Below are positions 52,162 to 63,990 of a stretch of DNA of 64,000 nucleotides, one piece after another. Source of the DNA: Torreya grandis. Lineage: Eukaryota; Streptophyta; Pinopsida; Cupressales; Taxaceae. Under the pieces are notes generated by a model. The model was not told where the DNA came from and did not search any database. It worked only from the letters and a program-made list of their open reading frames with translations. Made by a program: the position numbers and the translations under genes. Location of the stretch: positions 1,218,501 to 1,282,500 of the forward strand of contig JARHVA010003635.1 in assembly GCA_037957365.1 (NCBI GenBank), in the 5' to 3' direction. How positions within the stretch are numbered: position 1 is the first letter of the stretch; each line of letters begins with the position of its first letter.

Positions 52162-52866
52162 TAGTATGCCTACTATACTAAAGTTTAGTAGCCTTATCCT
52201 ATCGATGGGCTTAGGGAGTCATCTAAAGTTTGAGACAAATAAGAAGGCCTGACACTTGACAATAAGGCTTGACCAAGACAAGATAACTAATCACCTCAAC
52301 CACATAAAACAAATGACACATACAAAGCAAAGTAAACACACACATATGCTAGAATCACTTAGGGAAAATAAAAACAAACTATTCATAACTAGAAATTAAG
52401 CATACTTTCTTTCAAGGATCAAAATGAAAGTTCCTTGAATATTCTTCTTCATGAGATGAATCATAGTGCCAAGCATGTTGCTATTTGGATTAGATACTTG
52501 ATAGATCATACCTATTTCTTGTCACTTCACTTGGTATGATCTCAAGTATATGATCCTTAAATAGGTCTCCTATGTAGATATATTCCTCTTAGACTTGTAC
52601 ACATACCTCATACTACTACCCACTCTTCATCTCTTGATCAACTTCCATAGTGCCAAGTATGATTTCAAGAGAATTAGTTTTTTTTCCTTGGAATATTAAG
52701 GCCAATATAAGCTTGTTTTGACCTTTAAATACTGAGGTGAGATTTTCTCTAGCTCATCTATGACATTTTTAAAAATGTCATATTTCTTACAATCACTTTT
52801 AATCAGCTCTAAGGAAGTTATAGACCCCTTGAGAGACTCAAACTCATTGCAAATGATTACAAACTG

Positions 52867-54660
52867 CTACCACAAGTAATTATCTTCTCTTTGATTAGCA
52901 TCGTGAAGGGGAAAAACAAGAGAGGATCTTTCATCCTCTTCTTTATAATCCAAAAGGACTTCATCCAAGATTTCTTCTTTGACACAAGGAAGGCATTCTT
53001 CATTATCAACACAACAAAAAGACTCAACATAAGGAATTATTTCCTCTTCAAAATTTAGAAACTCTTGAGGACTCTCAAGTTGTATATCAACTATTATAAT
53101 CTGATTTTGGTTCCCAAGGGATACAATATCCTCAATTTCCTTCTCCTTCTTGGTGATGCCAAGATTAGGCATCTTGTAATCGTGTGACTTAGCCCAATGA
53201 GGCTGCCAAGGAGCTATATTTTATTCAAGTAAAAGTTATAAATTATTTTCAACCAAATTATCCTCTTTAGGTTATCATGTCTTAGGTTCATCAAGTTAAA
53301 GGGTGAAGGGTAGAGGAAAAGATGAACTATTTGGTAGAAGTGGCACATAAAACTCATCATCAAATTGATAATGAACTATAGGGGATCTTTTTGGGAGTTC
53401 TTGAGGAAGGGGATGCAGACCTTGGGATAAAATATCTTAGTTTTCTTCATTATATTTGAATATATATTAATTGAAATATGATTTAGCTTGATGAATCTCT
53501 TGAGTAAGGTTATATTGGGTGTGTTTAAGCATGGGATCTTATTTTGGCTCTAAACCTTCCATCACACCTTGACTCAAAAATTTTGTTCTCAACTCTAACT
53601 CCTCAATTTACTTGGCTAGGTTATTTTTGAAAAGTCTCTCTTGAAGTTGATAGGAATATTCATGAGGATAAGGAGTACAAGAGGACTGATATGGAAAATA
53701 AGAGGTCTCTTGAGGAAGGGTGGGAGGGGCTTGCATAGGATCAAGCTCTTTCTCAACTTCACACTCTTTATCTAGGATTTTATCCCCTTTCTCTTCCCAT
53801 GATTTCACTATCTTATTATAGATTAGGGTGTTAGGATTAGGAATCTCTTCTTGAGATGGTAATGAAATTTAAGGAGTGGATGAATTGCTCAATAAAATTG
53901 GGATCTTTATAGGTTTGGATTCTCCACCTTGTCTCCAACTTGGAATTTTAAATCTAGGAGTCCCTTCTTGAGATTAAGTGAGCATGGGAGAGGGTAATGG
54001 GGGCCTATATTCCACTTTCCTTACTAATAAGATAATTTGATTCATCTATTTATTAGATAACTCAATCTTCCTCTCAATGTTTGCTTTAAAAACAAGGTTT
54101 GTCTTTCCAAATCTCTCTTCTAGTTGATTCGGAAAAATATGACTTTGATAAGTTTGATTGGGTTCATGAGTAGGAATCATGTAGGATTGATAGCGATATT
54201 GAGGAAGTGGATATGAGGGATGATAGATTTGGTGAGGCTACTTTTCATGAATTCTTATATTATCTTCTAAGGATGAAACAAGGTCACTCACATCTAGCAT
54301 CTCACTTGTGAGCCTTTACGAATTTTCTCTCTCAATAGGTGCCCACTCTCTCTTACCTAGCTCCAATGCATTTATCACATTATGAATGAGATGACTAGGA
54401 ACATCTTGGCCATGGCCCCTTTGTGTGTCAATATCCATCATGTACTTCTTATATCCCAAGAGATTTTTCTTGAACCTAAAATGGACTGAGTTGAGAAGTG
54501 GCTAGGTTGACTAAGAAAAGCAAGATATTAAGGAGGTTGATTATAGGGCTAATAAAAATAATAACAAGGATGATAAGGATCATGTTGGATTTGATAAGGA
54601 TCATAACAATGCTGATATGGAATGCCATAGGCTTGGCATACCTCATCAACTTATGTAAAA
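52867..54660 (-). pseudogene. Long gag-like reading frame, Pro/Gln/Tyr/Glu-rich
   Basis: On the minus strand one frame runs from a Met at 54441 to a stop at 52867 (about 525 codons). It has only scattered stops, many of them TAG or TAA after Ser, Lys or Thr, and a pair of compensating frame changes between about 53540 and 53200. Upstream to 54660 the sequence is rich in Tyr, Pro and Gln (YQHCYDPYQIQHDPYHP). The middle has YHPSYPLPQYRYQSYMIP and the end is acidic (two open segments, 53608-53808 and 52867-53172). The composition suggests a structural Gag-type protein; no zinc knuckle or protease was found. The plus-strand open segment at 54498-54701 is its shadow. Confidence 0.6.
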
Positions 54661-54879
54661 TAATAATCAACACCAAAACAAGCCATGGGACTTTATTATA
54701 AGGAAAGAACACAAGGAATTATTATCAACAATATTCAAAAGGAATAATTAGGATACTTGACTAGATCATGTAATCTCAGAGTCACCATTGATTTTTAGAT
54801 AGATGCCTCCAAAGGCTGATGTGTTAAAATAAAACACCAAAAATCTTTCAAATTCTTAGACTAATTCTCCCATCAAGCA

Positions 54880-57800
54880 TACCAAAAATTATTTTCACTT
54901 GGATTTGCACCCTTTGATGAGATGTATAGTCTCTCCTCATCCAAGTGTCACAATTGAAACACCTCTAATTTGTGTGTAGCATAAGAATGAGGTGAATCTC
55001 TAGATAGGGCTAACTCCCTTGATGTACCACTTTTAGATTACTACTACACATATGCTTACAAGTAAAAGGGAGATAAAATTGAAATAAACTATCCTAAATG
55101 TGGTTATACACAAAATTTATTGATGACTACAAATTAGTTGCATGTCACACATGAGACCAAGAGACTAACTATGAATACACTTCTCTAATCTAAATCTTCT
55201 CACATTAGTATTTCATTATGAGGTTGTGATGAATGTTGAGGCTATAAGGACTAAATGAGAGGCGTAGAATTTCACTATTTGAATATACTAACTCACTTAA
55301 CCTTTACACTTCATAGAACACTTTACATGACCTAGAATAAGAAGCTTTCAAGCTACAAATAGGTGAGAGAATGAGACAACAAAGCTAAGGTAACAACATT
55401 CATCACTAAGAAAGATCAATAATTTAAGTGAAAAACTATGAATATTCATATAAGAGGTAAAATAAATAGTATTTATTGATCTATGGTATGCAAATCAGTA
55501 GGGATTCACCATACTTAGGTGGATCTTGTCTTACAAAGGCCAAAATGGCTAGTTCTTATAGAACTTACAAGAGAGAAGAGAATAAATAAGTCCAAAGGTC
55601 ACAAGGACAATTTTCAAGCTAATAAAATGAGTTACATGTACATCAAAAGATAATTTTAAACTTATCATGCAAAATTATAAAGCATAAGTGTGAATCCAAG
55701 GCATGAAACTCTAGAAATGTGGCATGAAATTACCTTTTTTGGCTCAAAAAACTATCTTCATCATTCACCCCTATTGGAACATCCCAAAACTGACTAAGTG
55801 TAGGTCTAATTATTGGACTAATAAGGAAGGGTTTTATACATGCTTCTCCATGCATTGGTTACATTCCTAATCACGTGGATTCTTTTGAAAGTGAGCCATC
55901 ACTACCTGAAGCTAAAGAAACTCATCTTTCACACACCTTTCACACTTGGCTTCCAAAATGGCTTCAGTTTCTCATGAAAATCCATGCAAGGGAGTGTATG
56001 AAACTTTTGAAGACCCTTAATGTTAGTATATTTCTTAGGTACACCTTATAAAGTCTTCCACTTGAAATTCTCATCATCATGTTCACTATGCTAGTTTTGA
56101 TTGGCTAAGATGAGATCTATTATTGAGTAAACTATGAGCTATTTTGAATTATTAAATTTACATTGGGAGTTATTTTAAGTCTTAATATTTCCTCCCATGT
56201 GATTAGCATCTTTAGACTCCTTTTAGAACCTAAAAAACACACAAATCTATCAAAAATACCATATTTTATACTCCATCCATAAAATTCCATATAATCCAAA
56301 ATGATGAGGAGTAGCCTAAGATATTTCGCTAAAACATCCAATCATCATTCTAGATAAACTATTCCATTTTGTTGCACTAACTACCCCATCTCCTCAAATT
56401 GGTCACTAGCAAGGGTTTTAGTGATTTTAGGCCTATTTTACCCTCTTAAGCTTTGTTATTAATGATTTTAACTTAAAATATCAACTAAATTTTAAAAAAA
56501 TGGTTTTTTATGACCCTATCTAACTCATCCTATCCCCTTGATTCTCTATGTAAAGTATCCAAGTAGATATGGGCTTCTAACTTTGTCCACTCAAACTCTT
56601 TTCTCTATTTCCTATAGGATTGAAATGGTACCAAGCCAAAAGTGGCCTTCCTTATGAATTATTTACATTATATAAGTGTATACACATCTGAATTTATCTC
56701 ATAAATATGTCTTAGTCCATTATAATTCTCTTCTCATGTTAAAATTTAAGATGACCTCTCATTTGGACACTAGGCTTGAACCTTGCCTAACAGGCCTACT
56801 TGTATACTTGAGGGTTTAGAGCACCCTATTTATATTTCTCCTTATATGAGATGTTTATAATTTTTCCTTATGTGTTTTTCAACTTTACAAACCTCCTTTA
56901 AAGGTTATACCTGCTCCTATTTCATTCCTTTATCACCTTTTCTCAAAAATGTAGGGTTTATGCACAACGAGAGTGCCCTCTATCTGAGACAAAACAAAGG
57001 GAAATTCCAATATTTTCTCATACCAATTATTAATTTTATGATATTATATAATTTTTAAATACATTATACATAAAAATTCATCCCTTTATCAAGTTATTAT
57101 ATCTTCTAACTCCCTAAAAAACCCAATACAAACTATGAGGGAGGTAGACTATGTGTATGTCAATCATAGATTAACTATGTATTGCACTTGAAAAACCCCT
57201 TCACCTTGAATTAATGAAATAATAATTATGATATAATAACATTAATTTTGGGGAAGAATTATCTATTCTTAATACTCATGTATTAATTACAAGCTCAAAG
57301 TAAATTAATCATTTCTTGATTAGATAGACTGAATATGTAGGGTTCTCTCATGTGAACTATAAGTACTTGAAACCCATATTATGCTCTATGTATTTCCTTG
57401 GAAATATAATGAGTGTCACATTATCATAATAATTTAATTCATAACATCTTCAAACTCTTCACTACTTATGAGGGATTATTCAATATATAACCTACTTTAT
57501 TCAGTCCTGACTATGTTTTTTATCTTGGAGGGGAACCTATAGGTGTGTATGTATGGATTAAGAATTTAAAATAGTGTATAATCATTCCTAAGGTATTAAA
57601 ATAATTATTTAATTTATTCCATATTAATATTACACATTGAGGTTGTATTCTAATTAAGACCAGTCATAGGTCTCTTTTTACTAACTATGTTTCCTACCTT
57701 TTTGACCAAAAGATGATTATTGTAGATGATCCTTGTATGTTTAGGCTTGAATTCAATTTTTTACATACCCATTTAGAGTTCCTTGGAGTCATTTTTTATT

Positions 57801-59860
57801 TTATTGGATCCATTTTTTTCATTTTTTTGTCTATGCCCACATCAAGAACCTAATCCTTTTACTCTATGCCCTTATTAGTCAGCTATAGTTGGATGTGTAA
57901 GGTCTTGTAGGTGTTCATAGGGTCCAAAACATAAAACTACAAATATTTAAAATACATTTAGGTCATGAATGATCTATTCACCATATAAAACCATTATAAC
58001 ATGGCGGCATGGTTTCATACTACACCCTTTGGTGAGTAGGTCTTTTTATAACTTAGATCTTATAAGTTGCCTGAGTTTAGTGGTTAAATGTACATCTCTA
58101 GGCCTCCTAATAACAACTTTATACTAACCATATCCCCTCCATATTTTTCATATATCTTTTATTTTGTAGGGGATACAATAAAAATTCATTAGTATGCATC
58201 AAAACTATGTGTAACCTTGTTATATGATCTTGAAAAAAGGGCTCAGACCTCTATTTTCACATTTTAGGGAAAATGTCCTTGAATTTAGTCATCCAAAATA
58301 CAACTTTTCCATGCCTATTTGTTATTTCATCACCTCAAAAATGTCTAACATGGAATTTTATTCACACTTAGGACTTCAATAAGATTCCATCCTTTCCAAT
58401 TTCCTCCATCAAACATTCTCAATTCTCTATTCACACCACTTGTAGGTGGCCATTTTCATGTACAAGTAGTAAATGTGAGTTTAGACAGTGTGCATTATTT
58501 TTGACTTCTCATGAGTTATACGATTATCTCAATACCTAAAAATGAACTCTTAACACCTAAAAGGGTCTGAAACAAGTGTCAATACCTCCTTTTCAACATG
58601 ACTTTCTCTAAGAGAGCACTTGTACATGTGCATTAATGGTAAAAGACTGACTACATATTAAAACTTGTCATTTTATGCTCTATATGTTGCCACTTGAGGC
58701 TTAAAATATTTTTTAATGTTCTAAAATCATGCTCAAAACATTGAGACCATAATGGCTTCTCCATGCACATGTTTTAGAGCTTTGAAAAATTCACCTATCT
58801 AACTATATGACAATCACTAAGCAAACTGATTGTATGATACTTATTACTATATTAATATGAAACATTACTTAGAGAAAGATATTTAAAGTTAAATGGGACC
58901 AAGAGGAAATTATAAACATGATAATAAACCTATCAAAACCTAGTGAATTCACCATCAAATCATGAAGATTCTGAAAATGATGGAAATCTATCAGCAACAT
59001 AGAGTGATGTCTTCTCTTATAACTTTGAGATACTTGGCTTATCCAAAAACCTTGAAACATTAAACCAAGCATGGGGAACACTAGGGGAGATAGTAAAAAT
59101 CATATATAAATAATATTAGCAATTGGATTCTATGGAAATGTCCATACAAGAGCAAAACTTATAGTGTATAGGAAACAATGCAAAAAATAACATAGTCAAC
59201 TTATTAGAGATGATTCATAAAGCATAGCTTACCAATATTCAAAATATTATTATGGAAATGGATATCTCTAAGTGTAATATCACCCCTAAAAGGTGTTTTT
59301 TAAAAATCCCCTCAACTATCCATGCCAATCATAAACATGTTGATCACTTTTATGTATCTAGAAGGGAAAAAAAGGAGTAGAATGGTTTTGGAGCTTTTTT
59401 AGCTCTTTTAGAGCATGAAAAGTGTGTAAATGAGTTTGATAAAGATGAAGAGTCATCTAAAAACCTTCTCCCATGTGTCACACTCTCTCATGGGCCATAC
59501 AAGTGCCAAACTTCTCCTTTTTTAGTTGGTTTCTTGATTTTCAATTAGATAACCTACAAGATTCAGATGGGACTAACATTATTGATAGGGAATTTGAATT
59601 CTTAGATGTTTTAAAGGAAAATAAGACACTTGGAAACCTTGAAAACCATGTCAATTGCATTTATGACCCCTAAATGGCTATTAAGTGACTCAAAATGACA
59701 TATAACTAATTAGACCATGATCAAGGCTAAATTATCATATAAATCACATTAAATAGACCATAACACATCTTATGAGAAAAATTTAGACCCCTAAAACATA
59801 TAAATATCAAGTATTTACCTATAAGGGTCCTTAGTTGACCTACAAGGTCAAATTTGGTCA
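54880..59860. repeat. Right long terminal repeat, uninterrupted
   Basis: 4981 bp. Matches the left LTR throughout and keeps the empty insertion site of the copia element. No known gene; a reading frame lies near the right end (59330-59673). Confidence 0.85.
59330..59673 (+). pseudogene. Reading frame inside the right long LTR
   Basis: Partner of 51604-51960. DHFYVSRREKK is followed by CVTLSHGPYKCQTSPFL and, after a frame change, by LDNLQDSDGTNIIDREFEF and a stop after CIYDP at 59671. The final 60 or so codons are uninterrupted here. Product unknown. Confidence 0.45.
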
Positions 59861-59863
59861 ATA

Positions 59864-60865
59864 GTAACCATTCCCATGATTCTTACCTAATGAAAACTAA
59901 ATTGAGAGCATTAGATGCCTCAAGTGGTATCATAAGGTCCAAATGACTATAAATTTTATTTACTATGTAATCAACAAGCATCTTCATCTTGATACTGTCA
60001 TCTCTTAAATAATTAAACAATTGATTAGTTTTATTCGCATTGGGGTTAACTTAGCCCTCATGAATTCCAATGCTTTTAAGGAGTTTTAACATTTGGAGGC
60101 TACTTATTGAAACTCTACCTTTGTACCTATAGGGATATGTATAGTCTTTTCCTTATCCATCAATTATTATACCTCAAATTTTAGTTTTTGCTGAGATATA
60201 TTTATTCCCTCATGGATGGCTACAATAGCATCCTTATATGCTTGAGATAGGTTTAAAAAATTATCAAAATAGGTATACTACCTCAACTACATATTCTACT
60301 TCTTGGTTTATCAAACAAAATTTATGTGATGAAAAGTTTGAAGACCTAATTTTTATTGAACAAAATGTATGTGGCAAAAAAAATTAAAAAATAATTCTGA
60401 TAAGAATGAATTATTTTGGGAAAATTATTCAAACAAAACTTCCAAAAAAATAATTCTCTTAGAACAAAAGTCCCAAAAACCTGAAGTTTGAATAAATGAA
60501 ATGTTAAAAATGAACTAACACTAAAACCTTATTAAAAAAATGCTCGATACATAAAAACTAAAAATAAAACCTGTCAGATAGAATGTTTAAATGAAATTCT
60601 CAAATAAAAAAAACTAGATAAGAATTAACCTTGAATAAATTCCTCTAAATTACATAAGTCCCAAATGAATCTGCATAGTCTAAAACTCCCAAAATGCATT
60701 AGAGTAGTTAGTCCATAAAATTATTATATGAATACCATGTTAAAATTACCAAATTATGAAGGATAATTGCATAAACATATAACAAAGAGGTTAAAAAATA
60801 GGCCAAAATGTAAAAAATAAGGTGGGTCTCCATTTCCTTAGGGAAAAAGTGGGATGTTGGGTACA
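59864..60865 (-). repeat. Right inverted-repeat arm, outer fragment
   Basis: Reverse complement of about 32967-33900. It ends at GGGTACA (60865), matching the TGTAC start of the left arm. The antisense 5' part of the gag-like frame lies at 59864-60110. Beyond 60866 the similarity stops, while R1 and R2 share other upstream sequence there, so TGTAC is probably a true element end. Confidence 0.8.
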
Positions 60866-60870
60866 ATAAA

Positions 60871-60886
60871 TGGTGACTTACAGGGG
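60871..60886 (+). other. PBS-like word beside the outer arm end
   Basis: TGGTGACTTACAGGGG, five bases outside the arm end GGGTACA. Similar to 52146-52161. On the plus strand it looks like a tRNA-Arg-type primer site, but the adjacent pol genes are on the minus strand. Confidence 0.35.
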
Positions 60887-61769
60887 ACATACTTATAAGT
60901 ATTCAACAACCCAGAACTTTAGTTAATAATCCTTAAATCAATCATGAAGTATGTCATAAAAGAATACTTACATTAGAAACATGAAAGAGACTCCTAATTT
61001 GATTCACACAACATACTTGCCTTCTAATTTTTTGGATCTATGTGTGTTAAGTGTGTAATTCATTTAGCCCTTGTTGTGATGAGTTTTTTTAAAGGCTTGA
61101 TCAAGCTATAATTTTAGTTCTAGCATCTCTTAAATCTCATTAAATTAATGGAATTTTAGGCATTACTCTACTACCATCTATACATCCAATCCCTGATAGA
61201 GATACCTTAGGCTCATTTTCTTCTCTTTCCATTATTTTCATTTAATATGATGCATGGTACATTGACCTTATTTCATCATGTGAGCATTGTGATTTTATTT
61301 ATATTTTTTTTCTCTTTTTAACCCATTTAATTATTTTCTTATTTTATTTTTATTTTGTTTTTGAATGTAAAGAGAAGAGTTAGCACCCTAATGATCTGGT
61401 AGAATTATAAAACAAATCATTACCAGAACATCCCTACCAGCCACACCTATACTCAGAATTGTCATTTTTTATAGGTATTTAATGTGATAAGTACATTTGA
61501 TCCAAAAAATAAGAAACTTTATAAATCAATTGTAATATAAGAGAAACCTCCACATACATGTTGAAAATATTCAATTGTGACAATATCCAGAATGGTTCAT
61601 GATTACATACTTTTATCCTAAACTCTTAAAACGCAAAAATATTCCCAATATATAAACTAGTCCCAAATTTATAAATATTTAATTTTTCCCCTTTCTATAG
61701 GTCATAAGCTCAGTTGGTTTAAATCTTTATCTTGGTTATAGTCAGAGAAAACATAATTCATATTGACAA
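60887..61769. other. Noncoding sequence between the arm and the tandem repeat
   Basis: No gene seen; T-rich around 61300-61370. Probably the 3' untranslated region of family C. Confidence 0.45.
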
Positions 61770-61964
61770 GAAACACAACTAATCTAAGAAAGAAAGAAAT
61801 AAACTAAACTAAGAAAGAAAGAAACTAATCTAAGAAAGAAGGACACTAAAATAATAAAATAGGAAATCTAATCTATGAAAGTAAAAAACTAAACTATGAA
61901 AGTAGGAAACTAGTCTATGAAATCAAGAAACTAAACTAAGAAAATAGGAAATCTAATCTAATCC
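61770..61964. repeat. ~21-bp tandem repeat, about 9 copies
   Basis: Units of the form AAACTAATCTAAGAAAGWAGG repeat with variants (AAACTAAACTATGAAAGTAGG and similar). It lies just downstream of the family C integrase in its coding direction. Confidence 0.85.
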
Positions 61965-62019
61965 TACAGCTACATTTATCTATCCCTCTTTAAATAGTAA
62001 CGTCTACAAATGGCACATC

Positions 62020-62880
62020 CATGAAGTAATGCTTCAGAAAATGTCCATTAACTGGATATATAAGCTTGTTTCCTTATAGGTCCTTTAAAAAAAATGCATT
62101 ATTACCCATGATCTCCAAAATCTGGTATGGTCTAATCCATAATGGGGTAAAATTTTCTTGTTGTCCTTTCTTCTCATGGGATTTATCCCAAAGTATCACT
62201 AGTGACCTTCGTTCTCTTACCAAACCACCTCTTGAACACATCTTGGTATTTATTGAATGACTATAAGGACTCAGTATTTGATTCTTCTATTTATATTATA
62301 TCTAACAATATCGACTTTGCTTCATTACATGATTCCATATAGTCTTGCATGAACTGATAAGTGGGTAACTTTAGCATAATTGGGAATACATGCCTACATC
62401 CATACACCAATAGATAGGGTGAAGATTCAAGGGTTTATTTGTATCTTGTTTGGTCTACCCAAAGAACATACTTTAATAAATTATGCTAGTCCCTAGGTTT
62501 ATCCCCTATTGATTTCTTAATTACATCTATTATATGTTTGTTCATTCATTATGCCAATATATTTCCTTGGGGGTGATGATTAAAAGCTGACCTGATAATA
62601 ATATGGTTGTCATGTGCCTACTCAATAAATTCTAATGCTATTAAATTCGATCTATTATAACAAACTAAATAAATATGCTTGCCAAATGTGGTTGTTATCT
62701 ATTCCTCCAAGAAATGAATCACATCTTGTGCTCTAAAATTATTTATGGCTATGGATTTAGTCCATATGGTACAATACTCAGTAGTAGTAAGCATGAATTT
62801 ATGACTTATTGAGGAATTTGGGTTAATGATGCCAATGAAGTCTAAACCTCATTAGGCAAATGGCCTTCCTTAAACAATTG
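62020..62880 (-). pseudogene. pol: Gypsy integrase core and C-terminus, broken (family C)
   Basis: The minus strand reads RPFA, two stops (at Gln-Trp), then GLDFIGIINPNSS (first catalytic Asp kept, about 62850). The second catalytic position is VCYNRSN (about 62650; TDN expected, Asp to Tyr). NHHPQGN is followed by two stops where the catalytic Glu belongs. IIDVIKKSIGDKPRD and SSPYLLVYG are well kept. The C-terminal segment near 62100-62200 (RPYQILEIMG, VNGHFLKHYF) is the usual end that holds RNA/DNA-binding residues. Confidence 0.88.
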
Positions 62881-63429
62881 ATTATAAAGGCATTATTACA
62901 TGTACTTCCCTTTTTTCTAAAGATTGGTATTCATGGCATGTCTTCAATGAGCATGAACATCCTTGAAAACTATAGGTCAATAGTAGCCCATTCTTAAAAT
63001 CTTATGGTCTATTGTATTCCTAGAAGGATGACTGTTGCCTATTTTTGAAGCAAGTTTTCTAAAATTTCTTTAGCTTCATCTGCAAACACACACCTGAGGT
63101 AAATGCCTAAATAATTTCTTCTATAGATAACTCTCTTCTTAATCATATAATGAGAAAATTTAAGATTCAAAGCTCTCCTTAATTCTCTATTAAGTTCTTA
63201 AGAACAAGTACCTATAATCAAATATTGGATGACATTAGTATACCATTCTCCTTTGGATACTTGAGCCTCACATATCTCTTCTCAATGGTGATGCATGGAT
63301 CAAATTCAGTCATAAGATGAATAATGCCTTGAAATTAGATGATTTTTGAAGGCTTGATTTTTATTTTGAATTATTGTAATTTTTCCATTCACTTACCTTA
63401 GTATTCTCCTAATTCATTATGTGTAGGGT
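62881..63429 (-). pseudogene. pol: Gypsy pol linker and integrase zinc region, very decayed (family C)
   Basis: Between RNase H and the integrase core. LMTEFDP near 63310 and a short Cys/His-containing stretch near 62900-62960 fit the expected linker and HHCC region, but the zinc ligands cannot be assigned with confidence. Confidence 0.5.
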
Positions 63430-63990
63430 GAACTTGACAATAGGGTCAGGCACAATGGCAATGATTTTATTCCTCAAGATGTAATGTTGAAATTTATTTA
63501 CTTCTTTGACAAGGGAAAAAAATTATTTGTCAATCATGGAATACCTAAGTTTTTCATCCTTCAAATTTGTGCTCATGAACATAATGAGATGTTTAGTCTC
63601 ATATTTATTTTGTGTTATGATAATAATAATTATATGTTATTTAGTGAATGAATATAGGTATATTTTTTTCATGAAATCTAGACTGATTAAAATTGGAGAC
63701 TGTGATATTACATCTCTAATATCCTAGAAGGACTTTCAGGCTTCAGTGCTCCATTCTATTTTAGCATCCTATTTTAGCATGGTGTTCATGGGTCTAACAA
63801 TCTCTACAAATCCTAAGATGAACTTCCTTACTAATTTAACCTTTATAAATAATGATTTGGGCTCATTCTTGTTGTTTAGTGGTGCAATCCTTGAAATTCC
63901 TTGAATTCTATCAGAATCAATGGTGATCCCATCCTTGGTGATGATGTTTTCCAAGATCTTACATTTAGTGACTCCAGATATAATCTTCTT
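63430..63990 (-). pseudogene. pol: Gypsy RT thumb and RNase H, broken (family C)
   Basis: IITKDGITIDSDRIQGI and NKNEPKSLFIKVKLVRKFI (63954-63769) are the RT connection after the palm. KIEWSTEA and SPILISLDFMKK follow, then FMSTNLKDEKLRYSMIDK near 63530-63600, the gypsy RNase H words. The palm with the YxDD box lies beyond the window end. Stops at several Gln/Trp positions. Confidence 0.88.

Larger units (their letters stand above)
52140..54879. other. Internal region of the long-LTR element
   Basis: 2.74 kb with no RT, integrase or protease motif. It contains one long minus-strand frame (52867 to about 54660). Short T(A/G)GTGACTC words lie at both ends: 52146-52161 on plus, 54787-54775 on minus. 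Confidence 0.7.
40279..59860. mobile_element. Repeat element with ~5-kb LTRs (LARD/TR-GAG-like)
   Basis: Two colinear direct repeats of about 4975 bp (40279-52139 minus the nested copia) and 4981 bp (54880-59860) flank a 2.74-kb internal region without pol. Both repeats start TA at the left and end GGTCA at the right, so read from the minus strand they begin TGACC. It sits inside the inverted right arm; flanks share GTAA (40274-40278 GTAAT, 59864-59868 GTAAC). Orientation is unclear. The internal reading frame is on the minus strand, but a tRNA-Arg-type PBS-like word follows the left LTR on the plus strand. It fits a large non-autonomous LTR derivative. Confidence 0.8.

Noticed and set aside
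54498..54701. Plus-strand 67-codon open frame rich in Ile and Met
   Set aside because: Antisense to the Tyr/Pro/Gln-rich part of the minus-strand gag-like frame, which has the more protein-like composition.
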